Below, one piece after another: positions 25,489-34,109 of a DNA stretch of 41,227 bases. Positions within the stretch are counted from its first letter, which is position 1. Each line of letters begins with the position of its first letter. The notes beneath the pieces are model-generated. The model was given only the letters and a program-made list of their open reading frames with translations, searched no databases and was not told the origin of the DNA. A program made the translations under genes and the position numbers. The DNA is from Hyphomicrobiales bacterium (GTDB lineage: Bacteria > Pseudomonadota > Alphaproteobacteria > Rhizobiales > Xanthobacteraceae): assembly GCA_003140315.1 (NCBI GenBank), contig PLJS01000118.1:1-41227 (forward strand), written 5' to 3'.

Positions 25489-25879
25489 GACACCGTCTTG
25501 GGCCAACGCTGCGTCAACGTGAAAGTGTGCGAAGCACTGAGACGAGTTCACGTGGCGGTAGCACAGATTCGGTTCGCTCTCACCACGCGAGCGGCAAGTA
25601 TTGGAAGCCATTGTCGGGGGGGCCATCGTGCGAGGCTGCGACGGACATTGGGCATGCGAAACCTCTCGTAAGCGATCGCGCTTGCTGGCGTAGCCAAACG
25701 GGCGTTCTCAAATCGAGCTGAGCAGGGAAACAGACATGCCACCGAGGTTTCTCCTGTCGCTGTCACGAGAGGGCAACGTCCGGCGGAAGTGCCGAACCGT
25801 TTGGCAATTTTCGACAGTTGCAGGCGTCGAGTTCGAGGAATGAATCTAGCCCCTACGGATCAATCCACCAAACTCACTG
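25489..25879. other. Gene-free stretch in the divergent region
   Basis: About 390 bp between the nicC-like promoter region and a histidine-kinase fragment. Short frames are present on both strands, but none has a recognisable domain or start signal. Confidence 0.4.
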
Positions 25880-26047
25880 GTGCGCGCCGATCCAGACCGA
25901 CTTGCCCAGGTCGTCGCCAACCTGCTTTCAAATGCGATCAAGTTCTCTCCGGCGGACAACGAGGTTGTGGTCGCGATCGAGCGACGAGGCAAGATCATCC
26001 GTCTCTCGGTGCGCGATCACGGCCCCGGCATTTCAGACGACTTCAAA
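25880..26047 (+). pseudogene. Histidine-kinase ATPase-domain fragment
   Basis: This plus-strand frame reads the kinase N-box (DPDRLAQVVANLLSNAIKFSP) and the G1 box (VRDHGPGISDDFK), then loses resemblance. The dimerisation domain before it and the G2 box after it are absent. This is about 55 codons of a sensor kinase left by rearrangement, ending near an IS630-type remnant. Confidence 0.65.
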
Positions 26048-26269
26048 CTGCCGATCGCCGAGCTTTGCTTCGTCCGCGATATCCACGCCCTGCTAAGACT
26101 AGACGACGGCTCCCGGACGCGGCGCTTGCTGCTGTCGGGAGCGGTCGTAACTGCTGGCGCGGTGGCTGTCGGCATCGACCTGTGGCACCGCACGCGCCCA
26201 GAGCCGTCTTCGCGGCGCTGGCAGGAAGCTTGGTCCGTGCTCGTCCCAGCGATCTTGGGCAAGGCGCTG

Positions 26270-26400
26270 TTGCCGCCGCGGGTGAAGTAGTTGGCGCACT
26301 CCTGTGGCGTGATTGTCGGCAGAAGTGCACGGATGCGCTGCCAGGTTGCTTCGATGGTTCGTTCTGCGGCTTGACGATAGGATGCGACGTGCATCAGCTT
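26270..26400 (-). mobile_element. IS630-family transposase C-terminal remnant
   Basis: The minus-strand frame reads RQAAERTIEATWQRIRALL followed by ITPQECANYFTRGG. This matches the conserved tail of IS630-type DDE transposases (AERTVE...W..I...L..F.P.ECANYF...GY). The DDE catalytic domain and terminal repeats are not found, so the element is dead. It lies directly upstream of the plus-strand catabolic operon and may mark how that block was assembled. Confidence 0.6.
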
Positions 26401-26426
26401 ATGTCGGGTTGACTGTGGAGGAAACG

Positions 26427-27458
26427 ATGTCGCGCGGACGGCGTCCTGTGAAGATCCTGGCCCCGGTTCCATACGTCTCGGCGGGTCATACTCCGATCGC
26501 TTTGGTGAAAGCGTTGAAGTACGACGAGGACGAAGGGCTCGACCTGACAATCGAAAATGCGGTGAAGCCGGCCGACGCGATCCAAGGTGTCTTGGATGGA
26601 AAGGGCGACGCGACGTTCGTGAACACATCCTTTTGCATTTTCTATCGAGATCGCGGCGAACCCATGCGCTCATTCTTTGGCTTCGTGGCGCGCCCGGTTC
26701 GCTGGTTCGCCGTTCCCCAAGACAGTCCGATCAAGTCGTTGGCTGATCTAAAAGGTGCGACCATCGGCATCGATTTTCCAGATCTTCTGAATTATGCCAA
26801 GGCGGCGCTTGCCGATGAAGGAATCGACACGGAGCGCGATGTCAGGTTCGAGACCCTGCCGATGTTTCCCATCGAGAAGGAGCAGCTTACTTCCGCGGTG
26901 CAGTCTGGATCGATCCAAGGGCTATTCCAGTATGATTTGAACGAAGGATTTTTCGAGCTGGCCGGAATCCGCTTGCGCCGACTGCCCGATCGGACTTTGC
27001 AACACCTGACTCCAGCGTCATGCCTGCACACGAATGACAACAATCTGAAGGCGAGGCCGGATGTGCTCACCGATTTGGGGCGAGCTGTCGCCCGCGCCAC
27101 TTTGTTCGCGATCACAAATCCTGAAGCTGCTATCCGGCATCTGTGGCGCGTCGTACCTGAAACGCGGCCGGCTCCAGGAGAGGAAACCAAGACCTTGAAG
27201 CGTGATCTCGCAATCCTCAAGCCTCGCCTGGCCAATCAACGCCGCGACGGCAGCCCGGACCCGCGCTGGGGTGGGATTACGGCTGGAGAATTCACGAACT
27301 GGCAGGACATTTTGTGGCGCAGCGGCGGAATCAAGGCGCGCAGGGACCCTCGTGAATATTTCACCGACCAGCTCATCGAAGGATTCAACCAGTTCGACGC
27401 GAAGGCGGTCGTCGATCAGGCTCTTGGAGAAGCGGTGTCTGCGGCCGCGATCTCTTGA
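26427..27458 (+). CDS. Signal-less NMT1/THI5-like (PBP-fold) protein, paralogue B
   Basis: A 343-aa protein of the type II PBP fold (SLADLKGATIGIDFPDLL near residue 105). The ATG at 26427 has an excellent GGAGGAAA ribosome-binding site, which rules out the longer frame. The N-terminus (MSRGRRPVKILAPVPY) has no export signal. It shares with paralogues A and C the GDATFVN-type segment, LTPASC, ITNPEAAIRHLW, WGGIT and KARRDPREYF. It lacks the CCCFC motif of true THI5 enzymes. It heads the plus-strand set that continues with paralogue C and a polyamine-type ABC transporter, and is divergent from the NicC-like gene. Candidate roles are a PBP-fold enzyme, for example of the 4,5-dihydroxyphthalate-decarboxylase kind, or a cytosolic sensor. 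Confidence 0.78.
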   Translation: MSRGRRPVKILAPVPYVSAGHTPIALVKALKYDEDEGLDLTIENAVKPADAIQGVLDGKGDATFVNTSFCIFYRDRGEPMRSFFGFVARPVRWFAVPQDSPIKSLADLKGATIGIDFPDLLNYAKAALADEGIDTERDVRFETLPMFPIEKEQLTSAVQSGSIQGLFQYDLNEGFFELAGIRLRRLPDRTLQHLTPASCLHTNDNNLKARPDVLTDLGRAVARATLFAITNPEAAIRHLWRVVPETRPAPGEETKTLKRDLAILKPRLANQRRDGSPDPRWGGITAGEFTNWQDILWRSGGIKARRDPREYFTDQLIEGFNQFDAKAVVDQALGEAVSAAAIS

Positions 27459-27734
27459 GTCCGGCTTTGCCAGCTGAGCCGGTGAATTCGGCTTTACTGT
27501 TATTTGAGTGCGGCTCATTTCGCTCGTTGGTGTCAGCCGCTCCGCTTTGGCGAGTGATTGCTTGGTGCCGGTTGGAAAAGTACTGCGCGCATTCCGCGCT
27601 AACGCAGGACCGTGCAACTCGCCGTTCACCGCGTTCTCATTGAATTCTTCAACGTGCTTCGTCGCTGCGACGGCAGTCCCTTGACGATGAGTGCCACATA
27701 CCTCAATCTTTGTTCTCATAGCCCGGGAAAAGTG
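27459..27734. other. 276-bp spacer between the tandem PBP-fold genes
   Basis: Nothing is supported here beyond a possible internal promoter. A minus-strand frame crosses it but has no recognisable domain. Confidence 0.35.
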
Positions 27735-28763
27735 ATGTCGCGTGTTCTGAGGCCGGTCAGGATTTTGGTTTCGCTTCCGCACATATCGGCGGGGCACACT
27801 CCCATCGCTCTGGTTAAAGCGCTCAATTATGACCGTGAGGAGGGGCTTGAACTCGAGTTTCGCAACGTCGGTTCCCCGACCGCGGGCGTGGAAGGCGTTT
27901 TATGCGGAGAAGGCGACGCAACTTTCGTAAACACCTCTTTTTGTCTCTTTTGCAGGGATCGCGGCGAACCGTTGCGCGCTTTCTTCGGGTACGTCGCGCG
28001 TCCTGTACGCTCGTTTGTTGTGCCTGCCGACAGTCAGATTCGATCACTGAAAGATCTGAAAGGGGCCAGGATAGGCGTCGATTTTCCGGACCTGTTGGAT
28101 TTTGCGAAGGCGGCCCTGGCGGATGCAGGTTTAGATCCTCAGCGAGACGTCTCTTTCGAAGTCCGTCCCATGTATCCGCTGGAGCGCGAACAACTTACCT
28201 CGGCGGTAAGGGCCGGTTCAGTTCAAGCATTGTTCCTGTTCGATCTTAATGAGGGTTTTTTCGAGCTGGCGGGAATACCGCTTCGGCACCTGCGCAACGA
28301 GACCTTGCCGGGTCTGACCCCGGGCTCCTGCCTGCACACGAGCGACGAGACACTCCGTTTCAGGGCAGATGTGCTGGGCTCTCTGGGGAGAGCGGTAGCC
28401 CGCGCCACTCTCTTTACGATGACAAATCCCGAAGCCGCCATTCGGCACCTGTGGGGTGTCATCCCTGAAACCCACCCCGCGCCGGGTGACCAGGCCAGAG
28501 CACTGGAACGCGACATGGCTATCCTGAGGCCTCGTATTGCCAATCATCGGCGCGAACAAAGTCCTGATGCACGGTGGGGCGCAATAACGGAGCAGGAATT
28601 CTCAGCGTGGCAGGAGATGCTGCTTCGTAGCGGTGGAATCAAATCACGAAGAGATCCTCGACAATACTTCACGAATGACCTGGTCGATGACTTCAACGAT
28701 TTCAATCCCGCGGCAGTCGTTCGCCAAGCGAAGCATTCGAGTTTTCCGGCTGCACTCCACTGA
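27735..28763 (+). CDS. Signal-less NMT1/THI5-like (PBP-fold) protein, paralogue C
   Basis: A 342-aa protein, by eye about two-thirds identical to paralogue B. Shared segments include SAGHTPIALVKAL, GDATFVNTSFC, the DLNEGFFELAGI block, TNPEAAIRHLWG and SRRDPRQYF. The ATG at 27735 gives the same N-terminus (MSRVLRPVRIL) as paralogue B and again no signal peptide. Its ribosome-binding site (GGGAAAA) is weaker. The two genes are a tandem duplication that has diverged considerably and is kept open, which implies that both copies are used. The 276-bp spacer between them shows no gene. Confidence 0.77.
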   Translation: MSRVLRPVRILVSLPHISAGHTPIALVKALNYDREEGLELEFRNVGSPTAGVEGVLCGEGDATFVNTSFCLFCRDRGEPLRAFFGYVARPVRSFVVPADSQIRSLKDLKGARIGVDFPDLLDFAKAALADAGLDPQRDVSFEVRPMYPLEREQLTSAVRAGSVQALFLFDLNEGFFELAGIPLRHLRNETLPGLTPGSCLHTSDETLRFRADVLGSLGRAVARATLFTMTNPEAAIRHLWGVIPETHPAPGDQARALERDMAILRPRIANHRREQSPDARWGAITEQEFSAWQEMLLRSGGIKSRRDPRQYFTNDLVDDFNDFNPAAVVRQAKHSSFPAALH

Positions 28764-28809
28764 CGAGTTTCGTAAGCGGAGCGACATACATCTTGGATGG
28801 GAGGACGCG

Positions 28810-29964
28810 ATGGTAAGCGAACGATACGGGTCGTCAGCACTGAGCCGACGCCGGTTGTTGAAGTCGATGGGCGCAGGAAGTGCAATGGCATGCGGGGCAG
28901 GGCTGAGCCCGCTCCTAGGGGCCGCTTCAGCTCAAGCTCAGGTGGCCGGCGGGCGCCCGGTTCGCCTGACCGAGTTCGTCTATTTGGGCGGCAATCAGCC
29001 ACAGGTGCCACGAGAGCTAATCGCCCAATACCAAGCGCGTAATCCCAACGTCCAGGTCGATGTCCTGGAGGGAAACAATGCGCGCGATTTTCCGAAGATC
29101 ATCGCCCAGCATCGCATCGACCCGAAGAATCCCCTGGTGCATTTTGGCCATTTCACACCGGACTCGATCGCCAAAGGAATGCTTGAGGACCTTTGGCTCA
29201 AGCTCGATCCCGCGAAAGTGCCGAACATGGCCCTCGCAGTCGATTCCTTGCGCTTCCCCCACGGCTGCTCGGTCGGATTCGGCCTTTGGGCAGTCGGCTT
29301 TGTTTACAACAAGAAGTTCGTGAAGGAGCCTCCCGTGAGCTGGGACGACCTGTTCGCGCCCCGCTTTAAAGGGCGCGTAATTCTGTTTGACTACGCCTGG
29401 CTGATAAACGGATTCATGGGCGTAGCCTATGCGAACTCGCGCAAGCAGCCCGCCATCGACGCCGCATTCGAGAAATATGCCAAGGCGGCGCGGGACGGCC
29501 AGTTTCTCGCGATGTATACCTCGAACCAGCAGGCCAAGGAGATCCTGGCTCGGGGGGATGCCTGGATGGCGCCGCAGTTCCTGAACTTGGCCGTCACCTG
29601 GAACAACGATGAAGTGCAGCGCGGTGCCGACGCCCCCTTCGGATACACGGTTCCGAAAGAAGGGGCTGTCGCCTCTCCAAACGATCTAGCCATCATGAAG
29701 GCATGCACTCCTGACCAGCGCGAGGTCGCCGAATATCTGACCAATTTGAGTCTCGATCCGGAAGTCGTGGGGCGATATTGTACCCTCACCTCGACCATCC
29801 CAGGCATCAAGGGAGCAAAAGTCAGCGGAAAACTGAGCGAAGAACCTCTGTTCCAGCCGAGCGTTGCGGAAAACGCCATCATACAGGACTCCGATTTGGT
29901 CGCGACCAAGGACAGCGACTGGCGACAACGCTGGGATCGCGAAGTAAAATCTGTCATGAAATGA
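28810..29964 (+). CDS. PotD/PotF-type ABC substrate-binding protein, Tat-exported
   Basis: A 384-aa extracellular solute-binding protein (family 1, polyamine/iron cluster). The ATG at 28810 follows GGAGG and begins a twin-arginine signal (SRRRLLKSMG near residues 12-21), with cleavage likely after AQA near residue 45. The mature protein shows a VGFVYNKKFV motif and a PVSWDDLFAPRFKGRV segment typical of PotD-like receptors. It precedes an ATPase and two permeases. The PBP-fold genes upstream and the catabolic enzymes around them make an organic N-compound a likely ligand. Confidence 0.88.
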   Translation: MVSERYGSSALSRRRLLKSMGAGSAMACGAGLSPLLGAASAQAQVAGGRPVRLTEFVYLGGNQPQVPRELIAQYQARNPNVQVDVLEGNNARDFPKIIAQHRIDPKNPLVHFGHFTPDSIAKGMLEDLWLKLDPAKVPNMALAVDSLRFPHGCSVGFGLWAVGFVYNKKFVKEPPVSWDDLFAPRFKGRVILFDYAWLINGFMGVAYANSRKQPAIDAAFEKYAKAARDGQFLAMYTSNQQAKEILARGDAWMAPQFLNLAVTWNNDEVQRGADAPFGYTVPKEGAVASPNDLAIMKACTPDQREVAEYLTNLSLDPEVVGRYCTLTSTIPGIKGAKVSGKLSEEPLFQPSVAENAIIQDSDLVATKDSDWRQRWDREVKSVMK

Positions 29965-30004
29965 ACTGAGACGCGTCAACTCGGCGACTGCGGAACATTC
30001 GTCA

Positions 30005-31096
30005 ATGCCATCGCATTCCCCAGCCGCCGTTGAAGTCCGCGGCGTTACCAAGCGGTTTGGAACGGCGATCGCCGTCAATAGCGTCTCTCTCCAAGTCAAA
30101 GAAAACGAATTTCTTTCGCTTTTAGGGCCGAGCGGCTGCGGCAAGAGTACGCTTCTGCGGCTCATAGGCGGATTCGAGGAGCCGAACGAGGGCGAGATAT
30201 ATCTGCACGGAAAATCCGTTCGGGGCGTCCCCCCCTATCGCAGAAGCACCAATATGATTTTCCAGCATTTAGCACTTTTTCCCCACCTCAGCGTTTTCGA
30301 CAATATCGCTTTCGGACAGCGGATGAAGGGCGTTGCCCGCAACGAAATCAGAAACAAGGTTGAGCGGATCCTTCAGCTGGTAAAGCTCTCGGGCTATGAA
30401 GAACGCGGCGTGCGCGAATTAAGCGGAGGCCAGCAACAGCGCATCGCCATTGCCCGGGCACTCGTCAATGAGCCTGAGGTTCTTCTCCTGGATGAGCCTC
30501 TCGCGGCCTTGGATCTCCAGCTTCGGGTTCAGATGCAGCACGAACTCAAGGAGATTCAAAGGCGCGTCGGTACGACCTTCATCTTTGTGACGCATGATCA
30601 AACCGAGGCACTCACGATGTCCGATCGTATTGCTGTCATGCGGGGCGGAGTTATCGAGCAGGTCGGCGCGGCACGCTCAGTGTATGAAAATCCTGAAACG
30701 GCGTTTGTGGCGACGTTTCTCGGCGACAGCAATCTCATAGCCGGCGCCATCCAGGAAGTGATTGGCGAGACTGCCATGGTCAGCACACGAGATGGAGTTG
30801 TCAGCGCGAGGAATCGCCATCCCGTCAGTGCAGGCCTATCCATACAAGTCGCACTGCGGCCGGAAAAAGTGCGCGTTCTCCCGATTCCAGCTTCGCCGCA
30901 CAATCTTGAGAACAGCTGCAAGGGACGGGTCCGACGCATCACCTTCAAGGGAACTCTCGTCGAGAATCAAATCGACACGGAGGCGGGAGGAAGTCTTGTT
31001 TCATTGGCTACTCCGGACCTGGCTGGCGCCTTGAACGAGGGTGATGCCGTGACTTGCGCCTGGAAAACAGCCGATTGCGTCGTGGTGACCTCCTGA
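30005..31096 (+). CDS. PotA-type ABC transporter ATP-binding protein
   Basis: A 363-aa ATPase. Walker A is GPSGCGKST near residue 39, the signature is LSGGQQQRIAIARAL, Walker B is LLLDEPLAALD and the switch His is in VTHDQTEAL. A C-terminal TOBE-like regulatory domain (about residues 280-360) includes a VALRPEKVRVLP motif, as in polyamine, putrescine and ferric importers. It lies 40 bp downstream of the binding-protein gene and 28 bp upstream of the first permease. Confidence 0.93.
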   Translation: MPSHSPAAVEVRGVTKRFGTAIAVNSVSLQVKENEFLSLLGPSGCGKSTLLRLIGGFEEPNEGEIYLHGKSVRGVPPYRRSTNMIFQHLALFPHLSVFDNIAFGQRMKGVARNEIRNKVERILQLVKLSGYEERGVRELSGGQQQRIAIARALVNEPEVLLLDEPLAALDLQLRVQMQHELKEIQRRVGTTFIFVTHDQTEALTMSDRIAVMRGGVIEQVGAARSVYENPETAFVATFLGDSNLIAGAIQEVIGETAMVSTRDGVVSARNRHPVSAGLSIQVALRPEKVRVLPIPASPHNLENSCKGRVRRITFKGTLVENQIDTEAGGSLVSLATPDLAGALNEGDAVTCAWKTADCVVVTS

Positions 31097-31124
31097 GCAA
31101 CGCCGATCGGTCAGGCCCCGCACG

Positions 31125-31985
31125 ATGTCAGAACGCAATCTCAAAAGGACGCTGATCGGGCTGCTCGGACCGGCCTTTGCTCTCGTATGCGGGCTTTTCG
31201 TGCCGGCGCTCGCGATCTTGCTGCTCGTCAGCACGTTCAACTTTGCGGGCGGGCGATATCAGACAGATGTGACGTTCCAAGCCTACCGCGGATTTTTCGG
31301 GGATCCGTTTTACTACCATATCATCGGCCAAAGCTTCCTCGTTGGAATCACGTGCACGGCAATATGCCTGTTGCTGGGCTATCCGACGGCCTACGCTTTG
31401 ACAAAAATCCGCCGGCCTTACCTGCTGCTGATATCCTATGTCCTGGTGTTTTCACCACTGCTGACAAGCATCGTCGTACGGGCGTACGGGTGGCTCGTGC
31501 TCTTGTCCGACTCAGGCATCACCAACTGGGTTCTGTTGAGGCTGCACATCGTCGACAGCCCGGTCCGCCTGATCTTCAACTTCACGGGCGTGGTCCTCGG
31601 TCTCGTTCACTTTCTGCTCCCGTTCACGGTCTTCCCGATCTTAAGCGTTCTCGTTCGGCTTGACCCCGCGCTGCGTGAAGCTGCCGCCGATCTCGGCGCG
31701 AACCGTGTCCAGACCTTCCTTCACGTGACCGCAAAACTTTCGTTTCCCGGGGTTTTCGCGGCCACTCAACTGACCTTCCTGCTTGCTATCAATGCGTTTG
31801 TCACGCCACAGCTTTTGGGGGGCGGCCGCGTCGTGGTACTTCCGCAGCAGATCTACCAGAACATCACGGTTCTGAATGTCCCCATGGCGGCGGTCCAGTC
31901 GCTGTTCCTTATTGCGCTGACATGCGCGATCGCGGCCGCATCCAATTTTCTTTTTAGCCGAACTCGACTGAGCAGCTTGGGATGA
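31125..31985 (+). CDS. PotB-type ABC transporter permease
   Basis: A 286-aa inner-membrane permease with six predicted membrane segments. The coupling EAA-like loop reads LREAAADLGANRVQTFLHV near residues 182-200. It overlaps the next permease by 4 bp (ATGA at 31982), indicating coupled translation and a heterodimeric channel. Confidence 0.92.
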   Translation: MSERNLKRTLIGLLGPAFALVCGLFVPALAILLLVSTFNFAGGRYQTDVTFQAYRGFFGDPFYYHIIGQSFLVGITCTAICLLLGYPTAYALTKIRRPYLLLISYVLVFSPLLTSIVVRAYGWLVLLSDSGITNWVLLRLHIVDSPVRLIFNFTGVVLGLVHFLLPFTVFPILSVLVRLDPALREAAADLGANRVQTFLHVTAKLSFPGVFAATQLTFLLAINAFVTPQLLGGGRVVVLPQQIYQNITVLNVPMAAVQSLFLIALTCAIAAASNFLFSRTRLSSLG

Positions 31986-32797
31986 AAACTCATTTCCGCG
32001 TCGCGGACCCGATCTCCATTGTTCTGTTTACCGCCTTCGGAGCGGTCATCACTTATTTGATGGCTCCTCTTGTGCTGATTGTGCTGAACTCATTCAACAC
32101 CTCGACCTACGGGGCGTTCCCTCCTCCAGGTTTCACGCTGGACTGGTATGCCAATGCGCTTTTCCAGGTGCCGGATTTCCGCCTGGGATTAGTGAACTCG
32201 TTGATCGTTGCCGCGGCATCGACGTTCGTTTCAGTCACTTTGGGCGTGCTTGCTGCCTATGCCCTCACCCGCTATCGATTTCGCCAGCGAGAAACCGTAC
32301 GCACTGTTTTGATGCTGCCGCTTTTTTTGCCGAGCATCGTCGTGGGAGCGGCGTTGTTTGTTCTGTTCATCCTCGTCTCGTTGTACGGTACTTTGACGAG
32401 CCTGGTCCTCAGCCACGCTCTGCTGAACCTGCCATTTGTCATTACCGTCATTTCGGCGAATCTGAAGACGTTCAGTCCGCAATATGAAGAAGCCGCAATG
32501 GATTTAGGCGCGAATGGGATTCGTACTTTTTTCGAAATCACGCTTCCGAACATTCGCTTCGGGATAATGCTGGCGACGGTGCTCGCCTTCGTTCTGTCGT
32601 TCGATCAGGTGGATGTCTCGCTCTTCCTGGCACGACCCCAGACGATAACGCTGCCGATCGCCATGTTCAAATATACCGAAAACTATCAAGACCCCACGCT
32701 TGCGGCCGTCGCGTCGCTGATGATCCTGTTTGCCGCGCTCGTGGCGCTCGTCGCGATCTGGCTTCTCACACGGTCGCGACTTTCTACCTACCTGTAG
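31982..32797 (+). CDS. PotC-type ABC transporter permease
   Basis: A 271-aa inner-membrane permease with six predicted segments and the coupling loop YEEAAMDLGANGIRTFFEI near residues 167-185. It partners the PotB-type permease. It is the last gene of the plus-strand operon; the DUF5131 fragment begins about 90 bp downstream on the other strand. No clear terminator hairpin is seen. Confidence 0.92.
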   Translation: MKTHFRVADPISIVLFTAFGAVITYLMAPLVLIVLNSFNTSTYGAFPPPGFTLDWYANALFQVPDFRLGLVNSLIVAAASTFVSVTLGVLAAYALTRYRFRQRETVRTVLMLPLFLPSIVVGAALFVLFILVSLYGTLTSLVLSHALLNLPFVITVISANLKTFSPQYEEAAMDLGANGIRTFFEITLPNIRFGIMLATVLAFVLSFDQVDVSLFLARPQTITLPIAMFKYTENYQDPTLAAVASLMILFAALVALVAIWLLTRSRLSTYL

Positions 32798-32888
32798 GTT
32801 GAGAGCGGCAATTCGAGTTCTGCCACCATGCCAGGTTCGCCGGCGGCGGGTTTCTACCGAGTGCTCTCCAGGAAGTGCGCGCACCGGG

Positions 32889-32893
32889 TGATT
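32889..32893. repeat. Possible 5-bp target-site duplication, right copy
   Basis: TGATT, matching 23442-23446, lies immediately next to the last recognisable DUF5131 codon (Trp at 32894-32896). A chance match is possible. Confidence 0.25.
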
Positions 32894-33412
32894 CCAATCG
32901 GGCAGACGGGCATTGTCCGATAACTCAATCGGCCCGAGAGCTGGCTCATAGCTGATGAAATGCACCGCAGCTGGGATCCGCCGTAGCACCTTCCAGCGGC
33001 GGTCATAATGATCTTGGTCTTCCGCGGTCGCGCCAAGCCAAACATTCGGCCAGGGCCACGGTTTCAAATGCGACGTCGCCCTTTCAAGCATCTTCTCAAT
33101 GTTGCCAGGCCGCTTGGTCAGCAGCAGCCAATCGAGGTGCGGCGTTTCGCCAATTAGCTCGAACAACTCGACGCGCCATTCGGGTGGCACCTTATTATCC
33201 CAGATGTCCGCGAGGGACGCACAGAATACGCGAATCCGCCTTCCTGACTCGTGTGCCTGTCGATCCCAACGCAGCGGATTCTTCCAATTCTGTTCGGACA
33301 GGGCAGCCATCGTGCGAACCAGCTTTATCTCCCAGTAGAGTTCCCCCCGGGCGTTAGATCGCGGGCGCAAGTGCGTGAAAAGCGAAGGTGCATTGCGCGT
33401 TCCTAACAGCAC
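32894..33412 (-). pseudogene. N-terminal/central fragment of a DUF5131 (phage Gp37/Gp68) family gene
   Basis: The minus-strand frame shows the DUF5131 core: NWKNPLRWDRQA, RVFCASLADIWDN, HLDWLLLTKRPGNI, NVWLGATAEDQDHYDRRW and FISYEPALGPIEL. It stops at LPDW, exactly where the C-terminal piece at 23446-23245 resumes (IIA...). The cysteine-rich start typical of the family (a C...C..CY-type motif) is not found upstream, so the 5' end is also damaged. The frame continues into unrelated sequence past 32889. Confidence 0.72.
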
Positions 33413-33649
33413 GTCCCACGATCAATTGCGGTCTGGAGTGCACTTCTGGGTCGCTAATTGTCAGCATCAATGGCGACGTGGATCAGGGACTATAGGCGAC
33501 GGCAAAAGCGATAAAAATCGACTTGACGAGGTGCCGAACATGGACCGTATCGATGTTTTTAAAGATGCCGCAATCAATCTTGTAGCTGCGGTCGCCTTGC
33601 TCAGGAAGCGCGAACTAACCTGGCGCAAGTCTGGCAGGAAAAAGGATTT
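33413..33649. other. Short region upstream of the hypothetical protein
   Basis: A plus-strand frame passes through from 33375, but I see no convincing start or domain here. It may hold the missing 5' part of the hypothetical gene in another frame. Confidence 0.3.
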
Positions 33650-34048
33650 ATGCCGATTTCTGAAAACCGTCTTTGTTCTCTACATCGCATGGAGAAAAGC
33701 CAACATAGCTACGTCCGCCGCAAATCGAGTTGCCTTGATAGCTGGTGCAATACGGCGGCAGGTCGCCATCCTATTCGGGCCATTATCGATGCGGTGTCGC
33801 GCGCTGATCGACGGACCGAAAGTCGATGGACCCGCGCGCTACGCTTCGCATGGCGGGAGCGCCGGAACTACGAGGACCTCCAAGACTGCCTTCGGAGCAA
33901 CGGTGGTATTGCGGGCTGCGCTGACAAATGGGCGGAGCTGCGGGCCGAGATGCGAACGCCGCCTGGTTACGTGCGGGTGGGCGGTGAGCACCGGGTACCC
34001 CCCATACCGTTCTTTGTAGGAGTGGAGATGCTTACTCCATCGCCATAG
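33650..34048 (+). CDS. Hypothetical protein, 132 aa
   Basis: The family is not recognised with certainty. An AAGGA ribosome-binding site precedes the ATG. The second half looks protein-like: RWTRALRFAWRERRNYEDL, then GGIAGCADKWAELRAEMRTPPG and a FFVGVEML end. The first 35 residues are less natural, which may mean a frameshifted or truncated N-terminus. It lies between DUF5131 and SRAP genes, a neighbourhood of small accessory genes. It is predicted to be cytosolic and no membrane segment is seen. Confidence 0.45.
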   Translation: MPISENRLCSLHRMEKSQHSYVRRKSSCLDSWCNTAAGRHPIRAIIDAVSRADRRTESRWTRALRFAWRERRNYEDLQDCLRSNGGIAGCADKWAELRAEMRTPPGYVRVGGEHRVPPIPFFVGVEMLTPSP

Positions 34049-34109
34049 ATCAGCCATTCCTCGATGTTCTCGGCCCGCATCCTTTGGCGGAAGTTGTTGT
34101 TGGCAGCGA

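Noticed and set aside
26427-28763. True THI5 thiamine-pyrimidine synthases
   Set aside because: The iron-binding CCCFC motif and surrounding residues of THI5 are absent, and no thi genes are nearby.
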